Source: Aphelocoma coerulescens (Eukaryota; Chordata; Aves; Passeriformes; Corvidae). From it: DNA of 64,000 nt. This document shows, piece after piece, positions 25,526-47,800 of this stretch (position 1 is its first letter; every line of letters starts with the position of its first letter). A program made the position numbers and the translations under genes. The DNA is taken from NCBI RefSeq assembly GCF_041296385.1, contig NC_091023.1, forward strand, positions 19,930,924 to 19,994,923, read 5' to 3'. Below the pieces are notes generated by a model. The model did not search any database. It was not told the origin of the DNA and was given only the letters and a program-made list of their open reading frames with translations.

Positions 25526-27525
25526 CTTGTGAGCTGGAAGTAAAAAGCAGCTTTGGTGTAATTTCTCACATTTCCAGAAACAAATGTTGTGTTATCCACC
25601 TGTTACAAGAGTGAGACCTACATCAGGAACAGTGAAGAGCAGCCATGGAGTGCCAGCTGACAGTAAGAAGGGTAGGGGTAATATTTACCTGGTTTAGTTT
25701 AACAAATGTACATTAAAACCAGACAGAAACATGAAAGCATCTGAAGCTCACATACGAGCCTTTTCCCTGACCCTATTTTTCTGATATATTTTTCTGAATA
25801 TTTTCCCTGAGTTACAGGTAAGCTACCCAAGGTGTATTTGCTTTCTGCATAAAGGCACTGGTAAATGGGCTCTTCTGTCTGCTATGAGGCATTTCTTCCC
25901 CTGCTTTAAAAGTCTGGCTTCTTAGAAAGTATGAAATAATCAGCATGGGAACTTCTAACGATGCAGTTGTCCTACCTAGACTTTTCTTTGTTTTCAATTC
26001 AAACACTTGTGCAATGGGTTTTTTTGCAGAGTGAAAAATGTTTGAAGGAAGACTGCAATAGTCATCTATGAAATTAAAGTAGGTACTGCTGCTGCTCTCA
26101 GGTCATGGAAACACCTTCACCTTTCACTTCTGAAAGCTTTTAACCTCCATAGGAGGTGGTCTGGAAATCTAAAGTCACAAACACCAGTCTTTCAGGAAGC
26201 GAATGTGCTCAGCAGTTTTATCTGGTAAAACACTGCAAGAGAACCAGTAATGTTTCCTGTGAGTATCTGTCTCCATAATTTTGACCTTCACTTACTCCTC
26301 TGCATGACACAAAATTCCCCCTATTTAAACTCAGAATCTTTATAGTGGTAAGAAAACCTCCAGAAGTGTTTTGCTCTCCGTATGCTGCTGGAATTTTAAC
26401 AGGTATTACTACTGCACTGCAATTCTTTTAAGATAAAACAAGGTAAAAGCTGGTTTGGCATATTGAAATCTAAGCACACCACTGAGGAAAAGCTTAAAAA
26501 CACCACTCACTGCAGGGGGCTAAGGTGCCAGTTCAGTTGCTGTTCCATGTTCCACTTGAATGCAAACTGGACTGAGTCTTTTTCTTCCACAATGGCAAGA
26601 GCTGGTGACTTGGATCACTTGGTGCAACTCTGCAGTTTGCCTCATTTTGCAAGGGAAATACAGTTTGTCAATAGCTTTGAAAATCTGGATCAAGCAACTT
26701 TGTCTCAAGAGCTACTCATGAGTCTCATGATAAGACAAAAGCAGACTGGTTTGATAAATTACTTTATTATTTGGAGGTAATGTGAAACTTTTCAAATAGA
26801 GGCCTCATAATTATTTACCCACAAGAGCTTTTAGGATACAAAAATGTAGCAGTACTGTTTATTTTTTTTTTTGATCAGTTAAATGCTATTTGGTTTTCCA
26901 CAGCTTTTGAGATAAGGAGCAAAACTTCATTGTGTCCCAAAACAGACCATCACACCACTGTAATTTAAAGTAAGCTTAAAAGCAACATCAAGCTGCGTCT
27001 TGACAGCCAATTCCTGCTAAAAAAAAGTCATCCCCGTTCCTGTGACCCTGAGTGCACCTTCCCCCTGCAAACACAGGCACTTACAGACCCTGCTGGGAGG
27101 CACAGAGGGAGCCACACCAGCCATGGGCACACAGCAGCTGCTCCTCAGCTACAGCTCCCTGCAGCAGGGTCAAGCCACACACTGAAAGCTTCTGACTGCT
27201 CCCAGTCTTGGAGAGGCAATTCTTTGTCTCAATTCCCCTGTCTTGAACAAGTTTTGCTTCTCACCTACATCACAAAGGCATTAAATACATTCTCAGACAT
27301 CAGGTGGAAAGCATTGCTTGCGTACTGAAATGAAACTGCTCCGTAACAAAAAATTAGCAAACCAGTGCTTAATATAACATTCACTCCATGGAATGTAACA
27401 CTTCTGTGAGACAGTAAAAGTTTACACTAAAATAGATCAATGAATACAAACTTTCAACTTTTAAAACAGCTGAGTAACTTTCTCTGCAAGTACTCACAAG
27501 GTTGCTCAAATATAAAAGACCAAAT
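25526..27525. other. Convergent intergenic region MRPL47 / ACTL6A
   Basis: About 2 kb between the 3' ends. It holds a 105-codon plus-strand frame (26463-26780) with no recognised homology and a T-run near 26860. A GC-richer patch lies at 27025-27200. Further minus-strand AATAAA motifs near 26763 and 26852 could extend the ACTL6A 3' end. Confidence 0.6.
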
Positions 27526-27531
27526 TTTATT
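27526..27531 (-). terminator. ACTL6A polyadenylation signal (candidate)
   Basis: AATAAA on the minus strand, about 435 nt after the ACTL6A stop codon. It would give a 3' untranslated region of ordinary size. Confidence 0.5.
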
Positions 27532-27965
27532 TTTTAAGAGAAAAATAAGAGCAATTTAAGGCCAAAGTACCAGCAAGGAAGACTAGTATGTGAAAGCAGA
27601 CAAGAAATTAGACAAGAAATATTTAATAAATAAGCACAGGCATTTGCAAGGTTATGCCTCTATCTATTAGCTAACCTGTAAAGCTGTTCCCAGGAAAAGA
27701 TACTAGAGAAAATAGACATTTATACAAAATCATAAAAAGCTTGTTACATGAATTATTGCTTTACAAGGGACGTAAACATCCTTTTTCTATTATAGTACCA
27801 ATTAGGTCTCTCAAAATTTCTAAGGTTTGTTAAAATGGAACTTGAATTATGAAAAAAACCCAATATAAACTTTCTACAAAAAACAGTCCATCCCATTCCT
27901 GAGTATGCTAAAGCTATAAAACAGAAGGAGCACCGAGCAGGCAGCAGTTTTCACAGTAAAGAGGT

Positions 27966-36303
<8,338 letters not shown>

Positions 36304-36497
36304 GGCTGCCGCTGGGCCCGGCCCCACCGTCCGCCGCGCCCGCACCGCGCCGCCCGGCCCCGCTCCCCGCCGGCTCCGGTGTCCGCGGGCCCCGCGCTCC
36401 CCGCCCGCTCCTCTCCCCGCCGACCCGGCAACAAAAGCGCCCCGGCCACGCTCCCCGCCCGCGGCGCGGCCCGACCCGCAGCGCCGCCGCCCGCCCG

Positions 36498-36573
36498 CCA
36501 ATGGCAGCGCCGCGCGGGCAGAACCGGCCAATCGCGGCCGGCGGGAGGCGGGGCCTTGCCGCGGGCAGCCAAT
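36498..36573 (+). promoter_or_regulatory. Triple CCAAT (NF-Y) cluster
   Basis: CCAAT at 36498-36502, 36528-36532 and 36569-36573, all on the plus strand, so ATTGG on the ACTL6A sense strand. Spacings are 30 and 41 bp. Multiple NF-Y boxes at roughly helical spacing are typical of promoters of proliferation genes. Confidence 0.7.
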
Positions 36574-36661
36574 CCCGAGGCGGGACGCGGAGGGCGGGCA
36601 GTCGAGGGAGCGCAGGGTGGGGGGGCGGTGTGAGGGGAGCGGCGGCGGGAGGGGACGGGAC

Positions 36662-36688
36662 GGGGTGAGGGGAGGGGAGGGGAGGGGA
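36662..36688 (+). repeat. G4-forming GGGGA repeat
   Basis: Runs of four G separated by one or two bases (GGGGTGAGGGGAGGGGAGGG and onward) on the plus strand upstream of ACTL6A. It fits the intramolecular G-quadruplex pattern. Confidence 0.8.
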
Positions 36689-36743
36689 GAGGACACGGGA
36701 GGTGAGAGGAGCGGGGCAGGTGAGGTGCGCACCGTGAGAGGAC

Positions 36744-37190
36744 TCACAGAATGGGCCAGATTGGAACGGACCACAGTGGATCATCTGGTTCCACTTCCCA
36801 GCTCCAGCTGGGCCGTCCCAGAGCACGTGGCACAGGATTGCGTCCCCACGGTTCTGGGGTATCTCCAGTAAGGGCGACTCCACATCTTCTCTGAGCAGCC
36901 TGTTCCAGTGCGCGGTCACTGCACAGGAAAGTTCTTTCTCATGTTCAGGTGGAACTTCCTGTGTATCAGTTTCTGCCTGTTGCTCGGCACCACCGAGAAG
37001 GGCCTCTGACACCTCCCTGCAGACGTGTACACATTACCGAGGTCACCTCTTCCCGAGGCTGAACAAGCTCTGCTCCCTCAGCCTTTCCTCATGAAATGCT
37101 CCAGTCCCTTAATCATTCTCGTTGCCCTCCGCTGGAGCGGTTGCAGGAGCTCCACGTTCTCCTGTAGTGAGGAGCCCAGAAGTGGACACA
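36744..37190 (-). mobile_element. CR1 LINE 3' fragment, minus orientation
   Basis: On the plus strand it begins CACAGAATGGGCCAGATTGG, then TGGATCATCTGGTTCCACTT, AGCAGCCTGTTCCAGTG, CTCAGCCTTTCCTCATGAAA and AGGAGCCCAGAAGTGGACAC. These are the CR1 3' landmarks read in reverse, so the 3' end is at 36744. It lies only 440 bp from the ACTL6A start codon. Confidence 0.88.
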
Positions 37191-37340
37191 GGGAAGGCTG
37201 CTGGGTTTGCTGGAGTGGGGAGAGGTGGCTTGTGAGTCCTGAGGGCTCGCAGGGTGAACTTGCTGCCACATGCGGACTGGGATGACTCCAGAGCATCGGG
37301 ACTGTGGAAGGGAACTGCTGGAACTGGGCCCTCCCCGAGT
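37191..37340. other. Spacer between the inverted CR1 fragments
   Basis: About 150 GC-rich bases without clear CR1 landmarks. It may be degraded CR1 or unique sequence. Confidence 0.4.
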
Positions 37341-37342
37341 CC

Positions 37343-37490
37343 TACCTGAGAGGAGGCTGTAACCAGGTGGGGTCAGGCTCTGCTCCCGGGCAACCAGCGA
37401 CAGGACAAGAGGATAAAGTCTCAAACTGCCAGGCACAGGTTGGACTCGATGATCTCAGAGATCTTTGCTAACCTAACTGATTCTGTGATT
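37343..37490 (+). mobile_element. CR1 LINE 3' fragment, plus orientation
   Basis: GAGAGGAGGCTGTAACCAGG, then GCGACAGGACAAGAGGATAA, then GGTTGGACTCGATGATCTCA and terminal TGATTCTGTGATT. About 150 bp of the usual 3' region is missing between the AACTGCCAGG and GGTTGGACTC segments, an internal deletion. Confidence 0.88.
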
Positions 37491-40400
37491 CCCCTGCTGC
37501 TATCACTGTTCTGTTGGACTCTACCACTGAGAATAAAAAGCTTTTGAAGCCTATCTTGCTTGGGGCAGCGCCCTTGGTCGCTGAGGCTGGTGTGTCTGCA
37601 GAGCTGGGCAGTTCAGCTGCCAGTTTTACACCTGAACTTGTAGTTAGGATTTCACATCACCTTGTTTGGTGTTGGAGTGCTCAGCCAAATCTGGTGTTCA
37701 GCCAGAACAGCCAGAGATGGGTGCCTATAAAGCTGTAGGAATTAAAACAAAAGAAAGACATCAGGCAGTAACCAGTAGTTAGCATTAGAGAAGAGTAAAA
37801 TTTTAACGGGAGAACAGAGGAATTGGCTTAAAGGGCAAGTGTTCCTGAGGTGGACCTTTTTTAATTTTTATATGAGGTGGGGTTTTTTGGAGGGAATGGA
37901 AAGCTGTGTGAGCTTTTAAAGTTTACGTAAGATATGTAGCTTATTTTTGTAATACTGCAGCAAGGATCTTCAAGTGATTAGATTTAGCCTGCTTAATAGA
38001 ATATTTTATTTATTACATTTACATTTGACTAGGAAGTTTTGGATAGCGTAATGAGCAATCTTAGTAGCACCTAATTATAGGACTATAAATTATAAAAATA
38101 AGTGTTTCTTGTATTTTCACCATAAAACAAAAACTAGTGGTGTGAGCTCACTTTGTCTTATTTGTATAGGGAGTTCAGAACTTCCTACAGAACTTTGAGG
38201 TTTCTTCCTAAGTTCTGACTTAAGCTTCTATTATACCTCCCTACTTACACTGAATTTTATCAGGGAGGTAAAAAGAGAGATAAAACTGACATTTGGTGTA
38301 CCCAGTAGTTTTGTTCTGGAAGCTGAATAAATAAGCTTTGTAAAGCTGTTGAGAATTGAATGAATCACTACAAATCCCAGCAAACTTTATGCTGGTGAAG
38401 GGGAAAAGCACCTTAGATTGTGTGTTTGTACTGCTGCTCCCAAAATGCTGCAGTTAACATTGGGCTGGTGAACAGCAATCCCCCTTTAAGGGGAAGGGTG
38501 TCAAAACATAGGAAAAGTAGTAAAATCCAGCAGTTCCAAGTGGGTTTTTTTAAGCGCAATTATGACAGTACAAGGAGGTGATTTGATTTACTAACTCTCA
38601 AGAGCAAAGAACTTAATTTGACACACAATCTGAGTCTCTGTTTCTTTTAGGAGCAAACTTCATAATTTTATCATGCAATTAAGAAATTCTTTTTATGAGT
38701 TATAGTACAATACAGCTACAACATATAGATGCTAGCATTAGAAAGACAAATCCTGCTGTTTCATTAACAATACATCATAAAGTCAGTGCACCTTCATTTT
38801 GTGTTATGAAATATTTTCAAGTCAGTATGTTATCCTGATTTCCAGTATGTGGCACTAATACTCAAGGCAGAGTTCTTTGAGGAGGAGGAATTAATTGCAG
38901 ATGGCAAAAGCGGTTCAGAAAATTTGGAATTACCATGCCAGAGGTTCTTCATTTATCTCCTTCTTGTACTTTATTTTGCAGTGATGATTCGTTGTATTCG
39001 TGTGATAAGTGACACTTTAAGCCAGATCCTGCTCTCTGCAAAACAGCTGCTTTTGACTGATCTGTAAGACAGAAACCAACACAGCATTCTGCTGCTTCGG
39101 TTTCTTCAATATTTCTTCAACACAACAACATGCCCTGGAAATCATGTTGGTATCTAGAAGCCTCAGGATTTGATAACCATCCGGAAACAAAGCCAAATCT
39201 ATGCAATTCACAAGAAACCTGGAGTATAAGGGGAAGGAAATATAGACTGACAACTCTCTAGGTCCTACTTTTGTCTTCCTTGTACTGTTCCTGGTGTTTA
39301 TATCAGTGGAAAGTGTGCAGAGCATCATTGCTGACAAGGTTTTGCAGTGACTTTGCTTTGGAGCAGGTGGATGACCCTACACTGTTTGATGCACAAGAGG
39401 AATGGACTCGAGGCATCTGTTTTCAGCAGAGTTCAGCCTGACATAAGGATTTGCAAATTTCAGATTATTTCAGTGAACTGCACATCATCCTATGTTTGCA
39501 TAAGAGCAGGTGAAATCTATAATCTTGCTACCACTTTCCATAATGAACCCAAACATTTGGGGTTTTTTTAATAACATTTGCTTAGTTTCATCAGAAGCAA
39601 GAATGATAAAATCAAAGTAGATAGAAACAATTAATGTATTTTATCTAGGTTTCCATATTGGTACAAGTGGCCGTAATATCTTGGCAGGAGTTGTGATGCA
39701 GGTGTAACACAAACCATGTGCTTTTCATGGGAATATCACATACTGATTTACTGCCTGTGACATTGCATATAGTAACTCTAGAGGCAGATGCTGGCATAAA
39801 TTGTCCACAGGAATAAAGAGAAGAATCATTTAAAAGTAAGGCATGAACCAAGACATCAAGTGATGATGCTTACTCATAAGCAAAAATTAATTCCATCAGT
39901 GATAATCTGGAGAAATGGAAGTTTCCTAATTACTGCTTTGAGATTTTTAAGACTTCGTTGTTTCAAGCAAGTGCATTCACCTTTTTGAACACAAAGCAAT
40001 GTAGAAAGTAATGTATATGTCAAGCCAAAACTGAACAGAATGATTTTTTGCTTCTCAACAAGCTGCATTTCCCCATGGGGTGGCTGATGGCCTGTTGCTT
40101 TTGAGCTCTGCCATACAACTGCCAGCCAGTCTCCCAGACTGCAGTGCCAGCAGACTGGCTGTGACAATGGCTTATTCATAATGCCTGGGTTCCTCCTTGT
40201 TTCTTGATTGCAAAATGCATCTTAAAGGTTCTGTTTTTCCTATTTTCAGATGAGGTCTTGAAGTTCTTAGGTTTATGTGACCTAAGAAAGCATCTGTAGA
40301 TGAAAAAGCAAAATAATCATTAATATTCATTCACTCGAGAACTTTGTGTGACCTCTCTCAGCTTTCCACTTTCTTTGCTAAAGTACTCGGGTGCTTTATT

Positions 40401-41856
40401 TAATAAATACTTCCTTTCCTCACAGGGATGCTTAGTATAAATGTGCTATCATTCTCCTTCTGCAGAAGATGAGGAAGAACAGAAATTAAATGCTGAGCCT
40501 CACTAAGGGGCCTCATCATTGTCACAAAGAATTTTAGGTTCTTATCTCAGACTGAAGTCCAAGCACTGAATTGTTTCATATAAAATGTACTAAACACAGA
40601 CATCTTAAACCTGGATAAGCACTGCTGTTTGGTCTTAGCAATTGAAAATGCTGAGGAAAGGAGATGTGTCTGAAATCCCTCTGTAACTCCAGCAAGGCAG
40701 TCCTGAGGTTTTATGTTCCAGAATCTTCTTTTGGAGCTGGTGTGTTTAACTAGTCCGTCTGCAAAAGGCCTGTGACTCACTCTTATTGTAGAACATGATT
40801 GAAGGAAGAGATGATGGTGCTTGCCATTACTACACAGTCAACTTTCCATCACCAGTGGATGGCCTTACTAGATTTCAGAGAGCATGCTGAGATTCCATCT
40901 GACTGGCTGGAATAATAGTGACTAGGGTATGCTGGAGAATAGGGGAAAAAACCCATGTAATAATAGAACTACTTTGTAGTTCTGTACTGTAAGTGGTTCC
41001 TGTGAAACCGAATTAGAGGCCTCCAGACCCTTTCATTGTTTAGATCAGGCAGAGTAAGGAATCACAGAGCTAGATTTGATCAGCAATGTACAGCAATACT
41101 TGCCTGGAGCTGGTTCTGAGGTAATTGGTCTTCTGGGCTGAGCTGGCCCTGGCTGGAATTGAAGTGTGCCTTCTCAAATGAGTCTCTTGTGCACATATGT
41201 CTCACTTGGCTCAGATCTGGCAGAACTCACTGTTTCAGGCTTAGTGCTTGGTCTGTAGTCACTCTGGATTCTTGCAGGGCTTATTTGCTTGGCAGCTGGG
41301 CCAACCCTGACCTGGCTCAGCACCTCTCATCTGCAGAAACAAAGCTCCTTACAACTGGGAACCAGCTTAGCTTGACAAACAGAAGATCTTTGTGTCAGCT
41401 GAGCCTTGCCATTAATGAGGGCATTGATCCCCTGTGCTTCCCAGTGTGACATTGGGAATTTGGTTACAAAAGTTGAGCAGGTAGCACGGTGCACTGACCT
41501 TCGTGGTCAGAGCTGTAAGAGCGTGCTCAACACTGATCTTATAGGCCTAGTGGCACGTTTTGTGTCACCTTTTTGGAATGCTGTCAGTCTTGGAATCTTG
41601 GTCTGGTTTACTGTGAAAAGCTGTTTCACTTGGCATCAGGAAACGTTTGCTGTGCAGGGAAGGTTTTGATGTAACCACATGTGTCCTGTGTGACTCTGCC
41701 ACCAGGAGAGGGCACAGGCAACGCAGGGGCAGAGACACTGGCAATCCACATAGTGCTGCAGGGTTTGGAATGCAAGTGAGAGCAGCATTATTTCTGCTGA
41801 CCTTCAAAACCAAAGTATTTGCTTGGGGGGTTTAAATTTATGTATTACTTTATCAC

Positions 41857-41860
<4 letters not shown>
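37491..41860. other. Intergenic, AT-rich, no gene recognised
   Basis: 4.4 kb downstream of the CR1 pair, on the upstream side of ACTL6A. No conserved exon, CpG island or transposon recognised; open frames are under 110 codons and unremarkable. Confidence 0.6.

Positions 41861-41888
<28 letters not shown>
41861..41888. repeat. (TA)14 microsatellite
   Basis: Perfect TA dinucleotide run of 28 bp in AT-rich sequence. Confidence 0.97.
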
Positions 41889-41892
<4 letters not shown>

Positions 41893-44800
41893 TAAACTTA
41901 ATTATTAAACAGTAGGGAGGAAAAACAACAGTGTATCTGCTGGATGGGCATGTTTGAAAAGAGATAGTTGCTTTCCTGAATTCATTCAGGTCATTACTGT
42001 GACAAGTAAGTACTTTGTCATCCAAAATGAGCATGTAGAGAAATGCAATTGCATTGCAGCTAGAAGTCTGATGAGAAAATGGTTTGTTTCTATTGAGGAA
42101 TTACCAATTTATAGAGGGAAGCTTAGGATTGCAGTGCTTTATCTGAATATTTATTCACAAAAGAACTGTGTTGTGGGGCAGTCATGCTAGAGCTGTTCAA
42201 AAGTGTCAGATGTTGAGTTACAGCATGAGCACACATCTGTATATATATGCTCCATTTTAAAAAGTATTGGGATGGTGTATATATAAGATCTTTGCATTAT
42301 TTGATGTTTATTATTTGATGATTATTTGAAACTGCTTTAACAGATAAGTTCATGGCATCTTTTATAACTAGTGTAAGAATTCTAACTTCTGTATCACATC
42401 CACATTTGTAATCCCTTCTTCTGCTTATGTGGTTATCTTAGAGACTGATTCTTCTCTCTCACCACACTGACACAGTCTTTTATTTCAGTACAGCAAAATT
42501 GTGTGCATCAGGCCCAAGACATCTTCCTTGCAAGTCAAATGGAGAGGAATGTGTGTTTTCAAGTGTTATCAGGAAAAGATGTGGTACAGTGAAGAACCTG
42601 ATCAGAACTGCTGCTGATGGATTTTTCTTGAGTCCTGGTATGTCAGCTTACATGTGTGGGTAGTCTTCATTATTTACTCCAGTATATGAGAATTTGGTGT
42701 GGCATAGAGAATCCTGGCTAGGAGGGTGGTCAAGGATGTTCTTTCTCACAGGGCATAAACAGCATATAAGAGCACCACTCCATGAAAACCTTGGTATTTT
42801 GTATTTATTAATTGCTTGAACCATACTTGATTTCTTTGAGCAATCAAGAAAAATAGAGATAGAAAACTGTCTAGCACTGTGGGATGCTTACGGTAGGGAA
42901 AACAGATGTAAGCAAGTCGTAGGTATTTTTAAATCAGTGTTCTTAGGAAACTGGGCTCATGCTACCTTTTTGATTATTTCCACAGATGATAAGGTTCAGC
43001 ATAAGATGTATTATATTATCTGGCAACAGTTCATCCACATAGAACACACACTGCATGAGTATCTTTATCCTAGTAAAAGCTTTGATCAGAAATTTTTCCT
43101 TTTTTGAGACACATGAAAGAATCTAAACAGGAAACACAACTGGAGAAAGCCAGGCCTTTTAAGCTGTATTTCCCAGAAACTGCTTATTTTCAATGGCTTG
43201 TTTAGATCTGCCCTAATCAAAGCTGCAGACATGGTTTCTCTTTGTGTGTATGAGCACTTTCGTGCTTGCCAGTGCCAGCACAGGGAGAGGCAGTCCTGGG
43301 CACCTCAGATTTGTTGCTTACTACGAGTTGTAGTCCAAGCTGTGGGGATCCCAAGGCTGCAGCACCTCCCAGGACTGTGGTTTGGTTGGCGGGGTGGCTG
43401 ATGGTCAATCTGAACCAGCAGCCCTGAGAGTGAGTCAGCAGAGACTGTAGGTATTCCCCATTACAGTGGTTGTCACCCAATGGAGTATTTTAGCACAGGG
43501 TTTATAGGGTCAGCAGAGGTGGGTTTGAGTTGCTAAGGTGCTGGATGGCAAATGCAGGAATGGGAACAAATATGGAGTGAGAGAATGAATTCCTGGGTTT
43601 GGATGCATCTGTGTTAAAATGCAGACTGTTTCTGTGAATTTGATTGAGGTGGAGTAGTAAAGGATACTACTTTACAGCAGTGTGTTCCTGTTCAGATGTT
43701 TGCATTTTCTGAATGTTAGTACTTTCTATTCCTTAGTTTATCTCACTGAATTTCACTGTAATAATGTTCCCAGATAAAGCTAAATTGTGGGAAAGCCAGA
43801 GAATGCTAAAAGGCTGCAATTTCTCCTCCTAAGGAATGTTATCTTTCAGCATGAACACCCTTGACATCAGCTGGTCTTGCTGCAATATTGCTAATGGAGA
43901 AGTGCAAGGACACTAATAATGGGCTTGGCATCATCTGGCCAGGGACATGTCTGTCCTCTAGAAGGAAAGAGAAGGAAAAAGAATATATTGTCCTTACTCA
44001 ACAGGGTATTGTTCAGAATCATATCCATATCCTGGGAAACAAAAATGATCATTCTCCCTTTTGATGTTTACGTGCCGTGACAGTGTAAGGGCCTTTGGAG
44101 AGATAGTATGTCCTGATAGGTTTGGGATTTTTTCTGTAACTCTGTGGCATGAAAAGCATCAGGCCTGCTAAAACCTGAGCTCATTTTTTTCCAGCTAAAA
44201 ACCAAATTGAAATAGACACACCTAAGAGAAAAGACAGAATTTGGAAAGTATGGAGAAGATGTGATTGTCCTTTACACCAGGTCACTACAGGCGTGTTTAA
44301 GTGAATGGATTCTGCAACAGGATACATTTCACAAGCATTTAATGCTTGAGCCAGAAAAATGCTGAAGACTTTTAATTCCCACACACTTTAGTGAGCTGAT
44401 CCTTTTCTGGGATGAATCACTTAAAATCAGTAATAATTTACTTACTGAATGATTCCTGTCTCCAGCCTTTTTTAACATACTGATGAATTTTTAATTTAAT
44501 TTGATAATGTGTTGACAAATTATACCAGTGTGTAGAAAGGATCCTTTAAGGATTGGCAACCCTTTTTTTCCTTGTGCCTCTTCCTAAGACTCCATTAAAA
44601 ACTTTTTTTCCTGACTGCAGCTCTGCACCAGTGTCTTCCCCTTCTCCCCACTCATTGATTGGATTTGTCCCCGTTGTGCTGCCCAAAACATTCATGAGTC
44701 AATCTCACATGCTCAGACAAAGGCAAGTTGACAGGCCTGGGTATAATATACAAATATGAAGGTTTTGTTAAGACCACAAAAATCTCTGTGCAATCTGTAT

Positions 44801-47800
44801 TGCAAAAACACACAAGTTTTTGTATATTTCAGTACTTTTTGGTCTTACATCTACTAGCATTTCATAGAGAATATTTCCATGGCAGACCACATTTGTTTCT
44901 ACGAAAGCAACTTTGAGAACACCAACGGTAAGGGTTTTGTTTAGTTTTGGTAATGAGCGGAAGGTTGGTGGAAAATTTGTAGTTGGATCTAACTTTCTGC
45001 AAAGAGTAATTGTAAAAAAAGTGAGAAGCTTAGGTTTGGACCATTTGGACCATCAAAGAGATTTATGGGAACATAGAGCTCGCATTGGCCATATACAAAT
45101 TGCTAAACTTTGCTTTCTATGGTTTCTAAACACAAAGTAGTACTCATGCTCCTGTCAGGAAAGGAATATATTATCAGAGGTAATGTTATACCAAGATTTC
45201 GCTTTGCTAGACCAAGATATTTGTCAGTTATAACCCAGCAGAACATTTGCTAGTATGATGTTGCCAGAGTTTAAATAATTAAAAATGAGTTGTCTTCAGC
45301 AAATAAATAAAGTACACCTAATGGAGCATTATGGAATATCATTATTTCTTTGGTCATAAAACTCAGTCATTTCCAATGGCTCATTCAGGCTTTTTGGAAA
45401 ACTGTCATGATACAAGTGTAACACCATCCTCCTGATTGCAATGGAGCAGTAGATTTGGAAAATAATAAAAATCTGAATTTCAAAGACTGCTAACTTTTAC
45501 TCCAAAAAGCTGTAACTAATTGAATTTCGGCAGCCAGGTACAGAAATATCCTAGTGGAAGCTGCTGGTTACTTCCATTTCATTTCAGGTTTGGAGTGGAG
45601 CAGAGTTCAAATACATCTAATGTGTTTTCATCATTTTCAGTTCAACAGAAAACTCAGTTGTCATGGTAGAGCCGTTTCCATCCAACTTTTACATAATAGC
45701 TAAGTGGTTAGAGCAGCCACCTCACTTCTTCAGTTATTTCAGGGAATGGTGCCCTTTCCTTTAGGTTATAAAATTATCTGAGTGCTAATGCTCTCCAGTG
45801 TGCTCTTTGAAAGTTGTTTTTTGTGCATTTAGGAATCCAGAAATCCTGAGGTCTAAAGAAGAGTGAGGAAAAGGATGCCTGGATTGTAATTGGTAACATA
45901 TGCAAGCAGGGGTGGAAGATGCTTTTCTTGGGTTTTGTACCCAGAATTCCTTCAGTTTTACTGAATCGTGGAGTGGTGCTAAAGAATCTCAAAGCTGATT
46001 TCCTTTATCTTACTTGTGCTTTTTTCAGTCTGATAGTGGAAGAATTAACCACACCCAAATTCATTTTGCTCTGTGACAGACAGATCATAGTGTGGTCAAA
46101 TTCACTGTGATCATTCTGTGCAAAAATAGCAAAATGCTTTTTATTTTGTCCACTAGAGTTTGGCTAGAGCCACATCTTCTTTAGGCATAATTATCAGTAA
46201 CACTAAATACAACTGCTAATGTGTTTAATAACATGAGAACTCTTGTGCAATTTGTACAAATGAATTGTTAGGGAAAAATGAGGGTATGAGACAATGTGAT
46301 TAAATATAATAATAGGTAACTTTATGTAGCAACAAATAAGGTGAAAAGGAATAATGAAAAATACATCCACTCTTGTCTGAATAGGACTGTGAGCTCTTTT
46401 AATGGGAAATTTTAACAGAATTGGAAAATAAAAAAGAGAATAAACCTAGTGTCTGAATTATTAAAATAACCAAACCCCAATTTGCTTCAATTAAAAACTT
46501 AGAGATGCTCCCAATGCTTTGATTAAGAAAAAAATTAGAAAGTTTCTTATTCACCTCAGCAGGCAGTTCTGCAAAATGGAAGGTCCCTGTGCTCCTCTGA
46601 AGCCATTTAATGCATATGTGAGCATGGATTCCCAGAACTATCTATAATGCATATAGTGCTTTCTGCTCTCAGTGGCTTTTTTTCCCATTCTCTTTACGTC
46701 ATTTGCCATTTGTGAGGGTTGCCAGGGTAATGACCAATCATCCCTGGAGAGATGCCTGCTAGTAAGGACAACATAGGCTTTCTCTTTTTTGGTATTCTGC
46801 AGTATGTATTTGAGAACTATTCTAGCATCAAGATTGCAGAACTTCTGTTTAGTTAGCAGGGAGGGAAAGTTTACACAGTATGAAATAACAGCTTACAACT
46901 ACTGAGGTAAGTGAGGATTTTTCTATTTTATTAACTGTCCTGTCTGGATTTATTCAAAACACTGAGCATAATTACTTTATGTTGTTGTTGTTGTTGTAAT
47001 ACATGTAGCTGACCTTGAAATTAGAGAGGTTTTGCCTAATGTGAACAAGAAAATCTTAGTAGTGCTGCATATACAGGAGGGCAGGATTTTATTCTCTTTG
47101 TAATTATGAACCCCACAGCCTCTCTCACCGCTGCAATCACCATATACATCCACTCATCTCCCAAATATTTTCAGAAGAATTAATTATAAATAAGAAACCC
47201 ACAGAGTGTTGTAATGAAGATTTCAGAGCATGAAGCGTGGTTGCTTCTCAGGCAAATGGGAAGTTCTGAATACACTTCATTGTGCTGTATGTATATATTA
47301 GGCCACATCAGCTGGAAACTGAAAATCCAGAAAGGAGTCCTGTCCCATAGGATGCTGAAGGTGTTGAACTCCTGTTGTTTTTAAATGTTGTCTATTGAAT
47401 AGCCACTTGCAGGCTCATAGGTAACTCTTTGCTCATCTATGGACAATGACAAAATAGATCCTCCAGACTGCAAACATTTTTTCTGGCACTGGGATCAGTA
47501 GTGTGAGCTGGCAGTGGTCATTCCCTTGCAGAATGGGCCCAGATTTTGGTTTTTTGCATGGGAGGGCACCTAAATAATACATGAGAAATGAGGCAAAAAT
47601 AATCTATTTAGACATTCCCAATGACCTCAGAAGTTTCTATGAGGTATTTACGTGTAGTCTGGGTTATGGCATATGTGACTGAAGTGGTTGGTTTGGGATG
47701 GTTTCATTTGGTTTTTGTTGTTGTTGTTTTAAATGACCCCCCCTTAGAATTACTCTGGCACAGTTTCTTGTTCGTGTGATGGCTTCCTGGGAGAGAGGGA

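Larger units (their letters stand above)
36304..36720 (-). promoter_or_regulatory. ACTL6A CpG-island promoter
   Basis: GC- and CpG-dense, without a TATA box. Three CCAAT boxes (36498, 36528, 36569) and a GC box (GGAGGCGGGGCC at 36544-36555) lie about 195-270 bp upstream of the start codon. The start site likely falls between 36304 and 36480. Confidence 0.8.
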
